A DNA stretch of 54,200 nt from CAZAPG01 sp964486935 (GCA_964486935.1 CAZAPG010000054.1:1-54200); one strand, 5' to 3'. Counted from the first letter of the stretch, positions 8,601-16,911 are shown. The notes: generated from the sequence alone by a model not told the origin. A program made the numbers and translations.

Positions 8601-9148
8601 GAATTTTGTACTGGTTGTCAGGGGGTTTTTTCTGCCGGGGGTGGGCTTTGGTTGAGCAAGGACAGGCAGAGACGGGCCTTGATAACATTCGCCGCAGTTT
8701 AACCAGCAACCTTGAAACCGGAACAAACACGTGCCAAACCTTTCAACTGGCCGGGCTGGCCGAGGCCTATGCCAAAACCGACCGGATTAAAGAAGGGTTG
8801 GAAGCCGTGAACAAGGCCCTGGCAGTTGCGCACAGCACCGGCGAACACTTCTACGAAGCTGAACTTCACCGGCTCAACGGAGAATTGCTGTTGAGGCAGG
8901 CCAAACCCGGCGCGGAAACCCAGGCAGAAAATTGCTTTTTTGAAGCCATCGACATCGCCCGCCGGCAGCAGGCCAAATCTCTGGAACTGCGGGCCACCAT
9001 GAGTCTGGCCCGGCTATGGCAGCGGCAGGATAAGCGGGAAAAAGCCAGGCAAATGCTGGCCCGGATTTACGGCTGGTTCACCGAAGGCTTTGATACCGCC
9101 GATTTACAAGAAGCGCAACAACTGCTGGCCACCCTCTCGCTCCCCTGA
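5606..9148 (+). CDS. Large SARP-like transcriptional regulator: winged helix, BTAD, AAA ATPase, TPR
   Basis: 1180 aa, a giant STAND-type regulator. Residues 1-95 form an OmpR-like DNA-binding domain (LTLSLLGTFEAALAG, KVRALLAFLAVE, RREALAGLLWP, QSLSQALFSLRRAIG). Residues 105-260 are the bacterial transcriptional activation domain (LYRGNFLAGFSVSDSPAFEEWM, QVELEPWREETHRQVMRLLALSG). A P-loop NTPase follows, with Walker A GGPGRGKT (313-320) and Walker B LDDLQWAD (474-481). The C-terminal third (about 720-1170) consists of helical TPR-like repeats. Such proteins are thought to integrate a ligand or partner signal through the TPRs and ATPase to activate nearby promoters. The divergent small gene has a SARP-type promoter and is the obvious candidate target; the stimulus is unknown. 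The gene has its own promoter and no co-directional partner before glycogen synthase. Confidence 0.93.
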   Translation: MARLTLSLLGTFEAALAGEPVATFEYDKVRALLAFLAVEADRSHRREALAGLLWPERPERQARQSLSQALFSLRRAIGDTAAVPPFFLITPQTLQFNTASNYQLDVTTFSRLASRQSHAHDPPAAGAAHIARLQQAVELYRGNFLAGFSVSDSPAFEEWMVLTRERLQRLAIEALGHLAAHFEQRRQFEQALYYARRQVELEPWREETHRQVMRLLALSGQRGAALAQYETCRRLLLNEFELEPEAETTALFQQIKAGRLSQPAEMQASQDRTFSPLPQPPAPVVARHRQLTQLKQFMDSALAGQGQIVFVTGGPGRGKTALLREFARRAQLDDPRLIVVGGKGHAHTGVGDPYLLFCEILEQLTGDAEALWAIGEIAPEHAGRLWNLLPLIVQLLLDMGPDLIDTFLPGEALEKRAALALDPGAGNELARLKHHLERLDASREVMPRPQSDLFEQYTRLLRVLAEHYPLLLLLDDLQWADQGSVNLLFHLGRRLKGSRLLIVGAYRPAEVAIGYAGQRHPLEPVVNELRRLFGQVELDLSQADGRQFVDELLDTESNRLGNEFRQTLFRQTGGHPLFTVELLRGMQERGDLVQDPAGCWAEGPALDWETLPARVEAVIAERMDRLPENLRQLLDIAAAEGEIFTAEVIAQVQGVAAPEMVHLLSEKLERIHRLIMARGARQRNGQYLSTYRFRHFLFQKYLYQQLDPPEQVYLHQAVGLALERLYGEAAGEVAVQLAWHFEKAGSFDKAIDYLSQAGNRAARLSANEEAMAHFKRALTLLETLPDTPERAQREIKLQLALAVPYLAAKGYGAPEVGRAYDRAWELCRQLGQTPQLFPVLWSLAVFYGGRADYQTSLEIATELLQIAEQAGDSLQMALAQWVMGWRLFFGGDFSATKCHLEQTIAFYDPGQHQALAFLYGQDFGVGARSVLTWALWLLGYPNQARRHSREAITLAQQIAHPVSLAFAQIYAATLYTFCRDNQTAQAWAEAGIDLSTQHRILYWLSGGFFCRGWALVEQGQAETGLDNIRRSLTSNLETGTNTCQTFQLAGLAEAYAKTDRIKEGLEAVNKALAVAHSTGEHFYEAELHRLNGELLLRQAKPGAETQAENCFFEAIDIARRQQAKSLELRATMSLARLWQRQDKREKARQMLARIYGWFTEGFDTADLQEAQQLLATLSLP

Positions 9149-9163
9149 GCGGCACAACCTCAC

Positions 9164-9191
9164 TTGCAGCCCCTTGTATTCATGGTACAAT
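9164..9191 (+). promoter_or_regulatory. Candidate promoter for glycogen synthase
   Basis: TTGCAG (9164-9169), 16-bp spacer, TACAAT (9186-9191). The ribosome binding site AAAGGA (9264-9269) lies 8 nt before the ATG at 9278, so the leader would be about 80 nt. Confidence 0.5.
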
Positions 9192-9277
9192 CGGCAATTG
9201 TCCCCCTTGAGAGGTTGACCTGCAACCTGGCTGACCCGTAAAAATCGACAAACAACTGCTGACAAAGGACAAACTCA

Positions 9278-11122
9278 ATGCCAAAAGCAAAAAACAAAAT
9301 GCGCGTGGCCCTGGCCGCCTGGGAAATTGGCCGGGTAAGCAGCGGCCTGGGCGCCAAAATTGGCGGGCTGGGCGTAATTGTTGAAGAGTTACCGCCAGAA
9401 CTGGTCAAAGCCGCCGCCCGCCAAAACATCGAACTTGAGGTTGAAATTCTCTCGCCCTGCTTTGGCCACTACGATAAGAGTCAATTGACCAAACTCAATT
9501 TGCGCCTGCCGGTTACGTTGAATGGAAGCACCTTTGAGTTTGAGGTTTACCAGCACATTTTCCCCGACGGGCAAAAAGTGATTTATTTTTGGGACAACTG
9601 GCAGCTCAACTGGACCACCGCCAGCGCCATTTACCCGGATGACCCGCAAATGGGCCTGACCCTCTACGCCGCCGTAGGGCAGGCGATGGCCGGTTACATC
9701 AAACAAGGCCAATTTGATACCGTTCACCTGCACGATTACCACGTGGGGCTGGTGCCCTTTTACCTGGGCGACGACACCCTGCAAAAGCTGCCGGTCCATT
9801 TCACCATTCACAACGCCACTTACCAGGGCGTCACCCCCCTGATTGGCGGGGGTTACAACTCGCTGGAGCGGATTAATTTGCCCGGCGAAAAGCTGTTTCA
9901 CAAATATTTTGACTTTTTTGACAACCTCAATTTGATGAAAGCCTGCATACTCAAAGTGCATGAAACCGGCGGCAAAATCACCACCGTCAGCGGCGATATT
10001 GCCGGCGCCTGGGGCTACGCCGCCGAGCTAAAACAAAGCCACGCCGACGTGTGGGCCGATGCCTACGCCCAAAAAGGCAGCCCGCCCGGCGAGGTATTTG
10101 TGCCCAACCGCCACCTGGATTTGTTTGAAAAGCTGCCTATCGCCGGCATTACCAACGGCATGGGCGACCGCAACCGGGCTGAAAACCTGCCCGAACTCAA
10201 AGCAAGCGTGCTGCAACAAATGCAGCAAAAACGCGGCCCGCACAACCCCATTTTTACCAACCCTATCACCCAAAGCCAGATGCTGGCCCGCGACCACAAT
10301 TTTGACTCTAACCGGCTGCATATCAAAGCCGAGTTGAAACGGCTGCTGCACCTTGAAACCTTTGGCGTTGAGCCGGAAGGCGACCCCATTTTAATTACGG
10401 CCGTGGGCCGGCTGGTCGACCAGAAAAACCTGGGGCTGGTGGCCGACATCATCGAGCGCACCCTGGCCTACGATAATAACGCCAAGTTCATTATTTTGGC
10501 CTCGGCCCCAGAAGGCGACGCCGGCGGCAAGGCTGATGAGGCCAACTTTTTTCGGCTGGCGGCCATGTACCCCACTCGCGTCTATTTTAATAATTCATTC
10601 AACCTGCCGCTTTCAAAACTTATTTTGGCCGGAGGCGATTTCTCGCTGATTCCGTCTCGCTTTGAGCCGTGCGGCCTGGTTGATTACGAAGCCTCGCTGG
10701 TAGGCAATGTGGTCATTGGCCGGGCCACCGGGGGGTTGCCCAAGGTAGGCCACTGCGCCTATCTGTATCACTGGCTGGACATTAGCGACCGCGCCGGCGA
10801 AGCCAACGCCTTTTTGGGGCAAATTAAAGCCGCCATCGATACCTACCGCCACAACCCTGTTCGCCACCGGGAACTTGTTTACCTGGCCATGGAAATTGAC
10901 GCCAGTTGGGACAAGTCTGCCGGGCAGTATGTCGATATGTATCGCTACGGCCTGCTGGTGAAAAAGTGGCAGGCGGAACGTCGCAAGCTGATAGATAAAT
11001 TTACCAAACTGCTCAAAGATGACCACAATATATTTGCCGAATTCTTTATTCCCGGCCAGCAAGAATACGCCGACCAATATGATTGGCGGTTAAAAGAGGC
11101 GCTGGAGGAGATTGAAGATTAA
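9278..11122 (+). CDS. glgA: Glycogen synthase-like glycosyltransferase (GT5)
   Basis: Transfers glucosyl units from a nucleotide sugar to alpha-1,4-glucan; cytoplasmic. 614 aa. The N-terminal Rossmann domain has the nucleotide-sugar loop as AKIGGLG (K27, in place of the usual KTGGL) and HLHDYHVGLVPF / FTIHNATYQG. The C-terminal GT-B half has TAVGRLVDQKN and PSRFEPCGLVDYEA (about 459-472), holding the E-x7-E pair (E463, E471). It is about 130 residues longer than enterobacterial GlgA, with extra sequence mainly between about 235 and 350 (the MGDRNRAENLPELKASV region) and at the C-terminus. The branching enzyme lies at 23281-25209. Glucosyl-donor preference (ADP or UDP) cannot be read from the sequence. 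Confidence 0.88.
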   Translation: MPKAKNKMRVALAAWEIGRVSSGLGAKIGGLGVIVEELPPELVKAAARQNIELEVEILSPCFGHYDKSQLTKLNLRLPVTLNGSTFEFEVYQHIFPDGQKVIYFWDNWQLNWTTASAIYPDDPQMGLTLYAAVGQAMAGYIKQGQFDTVHLHDYHVGLVPFYLGDDTLQKLPVHFTIHNATYQGVTPLIGGGYNSLERINLPGEKLFHKYFDFFDNLNLMKACILKVHETGGKITTVSGDIAGAWGYAAELKQSHADVWADAYAQKGSPPGEVFVPNRHLDLFEKLPIAGITNGMGDRNRAENLPELKASVLQQMQQKRGPHNPIFTNPITQSQMLARDHNFDSNRLHIKAELKRLLHLETFGVEPEGDPILITAVGRLVDQKNLGLVADIIERTLAYDNNAKFIILASAPEGDAGGKADEANFFRLAAMYPTRVYFNNSFNLPLSKLILAGGDFSLIPSRFEPCGLVDYEASLVGNVVIGRATGGLPKVGHCAYLYHWLDISDRAGEANAFLGQIKAAIDTYRHNPVRHRELVYLAMEIDASWDKSAGQYVDMYRYGLLVKKWQAERRKLIDKFTKLLKDDHNIFAEFFIPGQQEYADQYDWRLKEALEEIED

Positions 11123-11134
11123 CTCCGATAATCT

Positions 11135-11290
11135 CCTAACCCGAACAAGCCGCCTTCGGCCAAACAGGCACACAGAGATGCGCGGAGGTTTCACAGAGAT
11201 ACACGGGGATTCTTAAATTTTTTTCAGTGAATCTCAGCGTCTTCTTGGTGTATCTCCGTGTAACAAATTTTTATTACTCAAAAACAAGAA
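11135..11290. repeat. Dispersed intergenic repeat, copy 1
   Basis: About 156 bp running from CCTAACCCGAACAAGCCG to AAAAACAAGAA. It shares its whole length, with scattered changes, with 27990-28147: CAAGCCG, CCAAACAGG, ACACAG.GATGCGC, GAGATACAC, TCAGTGAATCTC, GTAACAAATTTT and AAACAAGAA occur in the same order. Internally it is partly palindromic (GAGATACAC against GTGTATCTC), so it can fold into a long hairpin. It lies between glgA and yvcK. Confidence 0.8.
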
Positions 11291-11319
11291 GTTGTCTAAT
11301 AAGGTACTTTTTCTTCCCT

Positions 11320-11348
11320 TTGACACACCGGCTTACATTGTTTATAAT
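11320..11348 (+). promoter_or_regulatory. Consensus promoter of yvcK
   Basis: TTGACA (11320-11325), 17-bp spacer, TATAAT (11343-11348): a perfect match to the sigma70 consensus. A start near 11355 gives a leader of about 23 nt. There is no convincing ribosome binding site before the ATG at 11378. Confidence 0.82.
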
Positions 11349-11377
11349 GGCGACCAGCTAATGCGGTACCAGAAATT

Positions 11378-12712
11378 ATGCTCACCAACCTGAAATCAGC
11401 CTCTCGCTTGCTGCACCCTGGCCTGGGTTTAAAGCGATGGTTTGTGCCTTTATTGATTGGGCTGGTAATTTTAGGGTTGGGCATTGGCCTGCTTTTACGA
11501 GATTTTTACGCCAATGCTTCTTACTCGCCGCTGCTGCAACTGTTTTTGCTGCAATTTCTACCGCGCTGGGTGCGCGGCGTAATATTAGCCGTTTTTGGCA
11601 TTGGGCTGGCCGGATACAGCCTTTTTCAACTGAATAAAATTATGCTCGAAGCCTTTTTGCCAGAGCAGGCTACGGTGGAATATGTAGCCCGGCAGGTTTA
11701 CCACCGCCAGCGCCGGCGAGGCGGCCCCAAAATTGTGGCTATTGGCGGGGGCACAGGCTTGAGCGTATTGTTGAGCGGCCTCAAATACCATACCGACAAC
11801 ATTACCGCCATTGTTACCGTGGCCGATGATGGCGGCTCGTCGGGCAAACTCCGGCGCGAGTTAGGGGTGCTGCCCCCCGGCGATTTTAGAAACTGTATTG
11901 CCGCCCTGGCCGACGACGAAGCCCTCACCACCCAACTCTTTCAATATCGCTTTAGAAGCGGCGGGTTAGAGGGTCACAGTTTTGGCAACCTGTTTATTAC
12001 CGCCATGGCCGAAGTGACCGGCTCTTTTGAGCAGGCGCTATACGAAAGTGGGCGGGTGCTCAACATTCGGGGGACTATTTTGCCCAGCACCCTGCAAGAT
12101 GTAACCCTTTTTGCCGAAGTTGACGAGGGCACGGCCACCCGCAAAGTAGAAGGCGAAAGCGCCATTCCCGAAGCCAAAGCGCCTATCGAACGGGTTTACT
12201 TTCAACCCGATACGCCGCCGGCCTTTCCGCCGGCCATTCAGGCCATTCTCAACGCCGATTTAATTGTGGCCGGGCCGGGCAGCCTGTACACCAGCGTCAT
12301 CCCCAACTTGCTGGTTTCTGAAATTGTGACCGCCATCCGCAGCAGCAGCGCCCCCAAAATTTATATTTGCAACGTGGCAACCCAACCCGGCGAAACAGGC
12401 GGCTACTCGCTTGAGAATCACATTCAGGCCATCGAAGCCCACACCAGTATGCTCTACCATTCGCTTGACGAAACCGCCGCCAGCTCTACACCGGGCCGTT
12501 ATCTGTTTGAATACGTTTTGGCTAACAACAATCAAAAACACTCCATTCCAGAGTCGATGAGTCACTTACAGCCTATTTTGCCGGTTGCGCCTTTACATGG
12601 TAATTATCAGGTGGTGGGGACCGATGTCGTCGATGAAACACGTCCATGGCGGCATCACCCCACCAAGCTGGCCCACGCCCTGATAGAATGGTACAAACAG
12701 GTCAAAATATAA
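11378..12712 (+). CDS. yvcK: YvcK-type gluconeogenesis / cell-shape factor with an N-terminal membrane anchor
   Basis: 444 aa. The CofD-like Rossmann domain begins near residue 117 with IVAIGGGTGLSVLL (GGGTG 123-127), then TVADDGGSSGKLRRELG (150-163), PPGDFRNCIAAL and GPGSLYTSVIPNLLV. YvcK proteins bind UDP-sugars and are needed for growth on gluconeogenic carbon and for peptidoglycan synthesis in Firmicutes. Here the domain is preceded by about 110 residues with two hydrophobic helices (about 21-43 and 66-86) and a basic stretch (RQRRRGG), so the protein is membrane-tethered, an arrangement seen in several non-Firmicute YvcK proteins. GAPDH follows 112 bp downstream and glycogen synthase precedes it, a setting that fits carbon-flux control. 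Confidence 0.9.
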   Translation: MLTNLKSASRLLHPGLGLKRWFVPLLIGLVILGLGIGLLLRDFYANASYSPLLQLFLLQFLPRWVRGVILAVFGIGLAGYSLFQLNKIMLEAFLPEQATVEYVARQVYHRQRRRGGPKIVAIGGGTGLSVLLSGLKYHTDNITAIVTVADDGGSSGKLRRELGVLPPGDFRNCIAALADDEALTTQLFQYRFRSGGLEGHSFGNLFITAMAEVTGSFEQALYESGRVLNIRGTILPSTLQDVTLFAEVDEGTATRKVEGESAIPEAKAPIERVYFQPDTPPAFPPAIQAILNADLIVAGPGSLYTSVIPNLLVSEIVTAIRSSSAPKIYICNVATQPGETGGYSLENHIQAIEAHTSMLYHSLDETAASSTPGRYLFEYVLANNNQKHSIPESMSHLQPILPVAPLHGNYQVVGTDVVDETRPWRHHPTKLAHALIEWYKQVKI

Positions 12713-12824
12713 TCAATTTGTGACAAATTTCTCAAATTAAGGGACAATTGTTACTATATAAAAACTCGCAAGTTTGATATTCTACTATTAAATTTTCACA
12801 AAGTTAACCTTGGAGGAAACTCAA

Positions 12825-13838
12825 ATGGCAACAAAAATTGGTATTAATGGATTTGGCCGCATTGGCCGGCAGGTGTTCAAAGCAATTCGAGATATTTATG
12901 GCGACAGCCTGGAGGTGGTAGCCGTTAATGATATTGGCGACATCCCCACCATGGCCCACCTGCTCAAGTACGACTCAAACTACGGCCGCTTTGATGGCGC
13001 GATTAAAGCCGTTGAAGGCGGTATTGAAGTAGATGGCAAGCTGCTCAAAGTGCTGGCCGAGCGCGACCCGGCCAACCTGCCCTGGGGCGATTTGGGCGTA
13101 GACGTGGTGGTAGAAAGCACCGGCCTGTTTACCCAGGCCGAAAAAGCCGGCGCCCACCTTAAAGCCGGGGCCAAAAAAGTTATTATCAGCGCCCCCGCCA
13201 AAGGCGAGGATTTGACCATTGTGCTGGGCGTCAACGAAGACAAGTACGACCCGGCCAGGCACCACATTATCTCCAATGCCTCGTGCACCACTAACTGCCT
13301 GGCCCCCGCTGCCAAAGTCGTCAACGATAAGTTTGGCATTATCAAAGGGTTAATGACCACCATCCACGCCTACACCAACGACCAGAAAATTCTGGACCTG
13401 CCCCACAAAGACCTGCGCCGGGCGCGGGCCGCGGCCATGAGCATTATCCCCACCACTACCGGCGCGGCCAAAGCCGTATCGCTGGTTATCCCAGAGCTTG
13501 AAGGTAAATTTGATGGCTACGCGCTGCGCGTGCCAACCTCAACCGTATCGGTGGTAGATTTTACCGCCACCATAGAAAAAGAAACCACCACCCAGGAACT
13601 GCGCCAAAGCTTTAAAGACGCCGCCGCTACCAGCCGGCTCAAAGGCATTTTGGCCGCCGTAGAGGAGCCACTGGTTTCTATTGACTACAAAGGCGACCCT
13701 CATTCCAGCTCGGTAGATTTGCAATTTACCCAGGTATTAGGCGGCAACATGGTAAAAGTTGTTACCTGGTACGATAACGAGTGGGGTTACTCTAACCGCA
13801 CCGCCGACCTGGCCCAGCTAATAGCCGGCAAATTGTAA
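12825..13838 (+). CDS. gap: Glyceraldehyde-3-phosphate dehydrogenase, type I
   Basis: Oxidises glyceraldehyde 3-phosphate to 1,3-bisphosphoglycerate with NAD(P) in glycolysis and gluconeogenesis. 337 aa, family-typical. The N-terminal NAD site KIGINGFGRIGRQ is followed by the catalytic motif SNASCTTNCLAP (Cys154), the HAYTNDQ segment and the C-terminal WYDNEWGYSNR. A TTG at 12810 could extend the frame by five codons, but GGAGG (12812-12816) is clearly the ribosome binding site for ATG 12825 (8-nt spacing). The leader region 12713-12811 is very AT-rich. A strong hairpin ends the unit. Confidence 0.97.
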   Translation: MATKIGINGFGRIGRQVFKAIRDIYGDSLEVVAVNDIGDIPTMAHLLKYDSNYGRFDGAIKAVEGGIEVDGKLLKVLAERDPANLPWGDLGVDVVVESTGLFTQAEKAGAHLKAGAKKVIISAPAKGEDLTIVLGVNEDKYDPARHHIISNASCTTNCLAPAAKVVNDKFGIIKGLMTTIHAYTNDQKILDLPHKDLRRARAAAMSIIPTTTGAAKAVSLVIPELEGKFDGYALRVPTSTVSVVDFTATIEKETTTQELRQSFKDAAATSRLKGILAAVEEPLVSIDYKGDPHSSSVDLQFTQVLGGNMVKVVTWYDNEWGYSNRTADLAQLIAGKL

Positions 13839-13859
13839 ATTTTACGCATAACTATAGCA

Positions 13860-13894
13860 GTTGGGAGATTGGTAATTGATACCAATCTCCCAAC
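13860..13894 (+). terminator. Hairpin terminator after gap
   Basis: A perfect 15-bp stem (GTTGGGAGATTGGTA, 13860-13874; TACCAATCTCCCAAC, 13880-13894) with a 5-nt loop begins 21 nt after the stop codon. No U tract follows, so it may act as an RNA-stabilising or Rho-assisted end rather than a classical intrinsic terminator. Confidence 0.65.
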
Positions 13895-13951
13895 CGGGCG
13901 GCAAATTCGCCCCCAGTCTTAATTTCACTTTCTCAATACCTCATTGCCTAA

Positions 13952-13980
13952 TTGACGCCATTCGCCAAAGATGCTATAAT
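13952..13980 (+). promoter_or_regulatory. Promoter of rho
   Basis: TTGACG (13952-13957), 17-bp spacer, TATAAT (13975-13980). A start near 13987 gives an unusually long leader of about 360 nt before the rho ATG. Confidence 0.75.
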
Positions 13981-13986
13981 CTGTTA

Positions 13987-14345
13987 CCGGAAATACGGTA
14001 TTAAAATTGGGCTCCGCGCAATTTTGCACTTAAATAATCTCCGTTCCCCAACCATTAAAAAATCCGAGTTCTGAAAACAAAAATATATATATGCTCAACT
14101 AGATAGTATTTAAGTTATCCCCTAAATTACCACCTGGCCAGACTTAATATACAAAATAACCCTTTAATAAAATCCATCTTTGGTTGCACCTTGTCAGGCT
14201 CTAAATAACACATCTTTATTTAACTCTGGTTTGACCCGCAAAAAGACAAAAACCTTCAATTAAATCCAGTTTATCTTTGATTCGCTACTGCTGAACCTTT
14301 CTCGCTTTAAACAGCACCGGCGTTTCTTATCAGGAGTCGTTGACC
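13987..14345 (+). promoter_or_regulatory. Long C-rich, G-poor leader of rho (candidate autoregulatory rut region)
   Basis: This stretch has no gene. In 14041-14280 I count 55 C against 24 G, with the remainder A/T and little potential for stable pairing. C-over-G, unstructured RNA is what Rho loads on, and E. coli rho is autogenously attenuated in its own leader. The same control is inferred here. Confidence 0.45.
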
Positions 14346-15599
14346 ATGAACATGGCTGACCTAGAAGCCAAGACGCTAGAAGACCTTAGAACCATTGCCA
14401 GAGAAAAAGAAATTTCTGGCTACAGTAAACTCAAAAAGAGCGACCTCATTTTACAAATTCTTAAACACCAGGCCGAGGCCCAGGGTTTTATTTTTGGCGG
14501 TGGCGTGCTTGAAATCATTCAAGACGGCATCGGCTTTTTGCGCTCGGTAGACCTGCTGCCCGGCCCCGACGACATTTACGTTTCTCAAAGCCAGATACGG
14601 CGTTTTGGGCTGCGCACCGGCGATATGGTGATTGGCCAGGTTCGCCCGCCCAAAGAAACCGAAAAATACTTTGGCCTGCTGCGCGTTGAAGCCGTTAACG
14701 GGCTAGACCCGGAAGCCGCCAAAAAACGGCCCGTCTTTGAGCGAATGACCCCCATCTTCCCTCAAGACCGGCTGAGGCTTGAAACGCGCAAAGATATTCT
14801 CTCTACCCGCCTGTTAGATTTGCTGGCGCCAATTGGCCGGGGGCAGCGCGGCCTCATCGTATCTCCGCCCAAAGCCGGCAAAACCACCATTCTCAAACAA
14901 ATTGCCAACGGCATCAGCACAAATTACGAAGATGTCCACATGATGGTCGTCCTCATTGGCGAACGCCCCGAAGAAGTAACCGATATGGACCGCTCGGTAG
15001 ATGCCGAAGTTATGGCCGCCACCTTTGACGACCCCGAAACCGACCAGACCCGCGTGGCGGAAATGGCGCTGGCCAAAGCCAAACGGCTGGTAGAAGGCGG
15101 GCGCGATGTGATTATTCTAATGGACTCGCTTACCCGGCTGGCCCGCGCCTACAACCTGGTAGTGCCCCCCAGCGGCCGCACCCTGTCCGGCGGCATCGAC
15201 CCGGCCGCGCTCTACCCGCCCAAACGCTTTTTTGGCGCGGCCAGAAATTTAGAAGAAGGCGGCAGCCTGACCATTATTGCCACCTGCCTGGTAGATACCG
15301 GCAGCCGCATGGACGATGTAATTTACGAAGAGTTCAAAGGCACCGGCAACATGGAAATGCACCTGAGCCGCAAACTGGCCGAACGCCGCTACTTCCCGGC
15401 CATCGACATTGAACGCTCCAGCACCCGTCGAGAAGACCTGTTGCTGCCCCCCGAAGATTTGCAAAAGGTCTGGACCCTTCGCCGGATGATTACAGCCGTT
15501 GGCGGTGGTTCAGAAGCCACCGAAATGGTGCTGGAACGCCTGCCCAAAACCGAAAGCAACGAGGAGTTTTTGGCCACCCTGCACAAAGAAATCTACTAA
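14346..15599 (+). CDS. rho: Transcription termination factor Rho
   Basis: Hexameric RNA-dependent ATPase that ends transcription. 417 aa, a compact Rho. The N-terminal SAP-like helix bundle is about residues 3-45 (LEAKTLEDLRTIAREKEISGYSKLKKSDLI). The OB-fold RNA-binding domain covers about 48-125 (GVLEIIQDGIGFLRS, YVSQSQIRRFGLRTGD). The ATPase domain has Walker A SPPKAGKTT (K179), the RPEEVTDM segment and the Q/R-loop region ending in LEEGGSLTIIATCLVDTGSRMDDVIYEEFKGTGNME. The start is ATG 14346 (AGGAG 9 nt upstream) rather than TTG 14340. A classic intrinsic terminator follows at 15629. Confidence 0.97.
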   Translation: MNMADLEAKTLEDLRTIAREKEISGYSKLKKSDLILQILKHQAEAQGFIFGGGVLEIIQDGIGFLRSVDLLPGPDDIYVSQSQIRRFGLRTGDMVIGQVRPPKETEKYFGLLRVEAVNGLDPEAAKKRPVFERMTPIFPQDRLRLETRKDILSTRLLDLLAPIGRGQRGLIVSPPKAGKTTILKQIANGISTNYEDVHMMVVLIGERPEEVTDMDRSVDAEVMAATFDDPETDQTRVAEMALAKAKRLVEGGRDVIILMDSLTRLARAYNLVVPPSGRTLSGGIDPAALYPPKRFFGAARNLEEGGSLTIIATCLVDTGSRMDDVIYEEFKGTGNMEMHLSRKLAERRYFPAIDIERSSTRREDLLLPPEDLQKVWTLRRMITAVGGGSEATEMVLERLPKTESNEEFLATLHKEIY

Positions 15600-15628
15600 T
15601 CCGCTCTTTCTGCATTTGACACATCATC

Positions 15629-15664
15629 AGTGGTCGGCTATCATGCTGACCACTTTTTGTTTTT
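15629..15664 (+). terminator. Intrinsic terminator of rho
   Basis: Stem AGTGGTCGGC (15629-15638) / GCTGACCACT (15645-15654) with a 6-nt loop and one G-T pair, followed by TTTTGTTTTT. It overlaps the upstream part of the open frame of the next gene, arguing against starts of that gene before about 15665. Confidence 0.85.
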
Positions 15665-15717
15665 ACGCCTTTATGCTTAGGCATAATCACCTAAAAGCCG
15701 GAGCAAACCAGGTTCAA

Positions 15718-16911
15718 ATGCAATCATCAATTAGTAAAGAGTCTCCAACTCCATTTGGCGAAAACATTCCCCCAGATCAGCAGTACAGCGACACTCAAGG
15801 CACTGCCACATTGAATTTGACCACCCCTATCAATTTTATCCACCTGAAACAAAATTTAGCCGATCAGACCCGCAATTTATTAGGCGCCGACGCCCTGAGC
15901 AACCGCACTTTAACCCATATTATTATGCTGGCTGTTGCTGTTTTGGCCATTGGGGTTAGCCGGTTTGAACTATCGTGGGGTAAAATTAGCGCCGTGCATC
16001 CCATCAAATATGTAGCCGAACCGCTTGATACAACCGCCCCGGAAGCTGAAGCCGCTTTGCTGGTACTCCCCACCGAGCTGGAAGCCTCGGAAAATGATGT
16101 GCTGGTGCGAGCCGCCGTGCCCCGCACCATTATTCCCGACCGCAGCCTGGCCGAACCGGCTATTCCCGAAATTCGCTCTTATGCCGTTGAAGGCGGCGAT
16201 ACCATTTCTGGCATTGCCGCCAAGTTTGGCCTGAAGCCCGAAACCATTATCTGGGCCAACCCGGAGCTTGAACAAAACCCCGATTTGTTATGGGTCGGCC
16301 AGCCGTTAACTATTTTGCCTGTTGACGGCGTTTATCATCAGGTTGGCGGCGGCGATACCATCGAAGGAATTGCGTCAACCTTTAACGTTAGCCCCCAGGC
16401 CATTATTGATTATCCGCTTAACAATCTGGACCCGGAAAATCTGTTGATTCAGCCGGGGCAATGGCTGGTTGTGCCGGGCGGCAACAAACCCTTTGTTCCG
16501 CGCACGGTTACGGCTTACAGCGGCCCCGCCCCCGCCGATGCCACCGTTGGCAGCGGTATTTTTGGCTGGCCGACCAGCGGCTCAATTACGCAAGGGTATT
16601 TTGGTTATCACCCCGGTATTGATATTGGCGGCTGGCCGGGCGCCCCCATTTTGGCGGCGGATTCTGGCTATGTGGTGGTCTCCGGCTGGGATAACACCGG
16701 CTATGGCTATATGATCGTCATTGACCACGGCAACGGTTTTCAATCGCTGTATGCCCACTTGCAAAGCGTATATGTAGAGGCCGGAACCAACATTGTTAAG
16801 GGGCAACAAATTGGCGAGATGGGCAGCAGCGGCAACTCTACCGGCCCGCACCTGCACTTTGAAATCAGGCAGGGGACCGTGCAGCGTAACCCCTACGGAT
16901 TTTTACCCTGA
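15718..16911 (+). CDS. Membrane-anchored LysM / M23 (LytM) peptidase
   Basis: Cell-wall endopeptidase or scaffold, 397 aa from ATG 15718. Upstream in-frame ATGs at 15643 and 15673 lie in or against the rho terminator. One membrane helix (about 66-84, LTHIIMLAVAVLAIGVSRF) is followed by an acidic linker. LysM 1 starts near 152 (YAVEGGDTISGIAAKFGL) and LysM 2 near 205 (HQVGGGDTIEGIASTFNV). The M23 domain runs from about 280 to the end, with the zinc ligands visible as H298-x3-D302 (HPGIDI) and H378-L-H380 (HLHFEI). All metal ligands are intact, so it is probably an active peptidoglycan hydrolase outside the cell. Confidence 0.92.
   Translation: MQSSISKESPTPFGENIPPDQQYSDTQGTATLNLTTPINFIHLKQNLADQTRNLLGADALSNRTLTHIIMLAVAVLAIGVSRFELSWGKISAVHPIKYVAEPLDTTAPEAEAALLVLPTELEASENDVLVRAAVPRTIIPDRSLAEPAIPEIRSYAVEGGDTISGIAAKFGLKPETIIWANPELEQNPDLLWVGQPLTILPVDGVYHQVGGGDTIEGIASTFNVSPQAIIDYPLNNLDPENLLIQPGQWLVVPGGNKPFVPRTVTAYSGPAPADATVGSGIFGWPTSGSITQGYFGYHPGIDIGGWPGAPILAADSGYVVVSGWDNTGYGYMIVIDHGNGFQSLYAHLQSVYVEAGTNIVKGQQIGEMGSSGNSTGPHLHFEIRQGTVQRNPYGFLP

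Noticed and set aside
11123..11377. tRNA or structured RNA gene in the glgA-yvcK gap
   Set aside because: The folding potential is explained by the dispersed repeat also found at 27990-28147; no tRNA features are seen. No tRNA was found in the window.
15499..15717. Long N-terminal extension of the LysM/M23 peptidase frame
   Set aside because: It overlaps the rho coding region in another frame and contains the rho terminator; ATG 15718 is the first start outside these.
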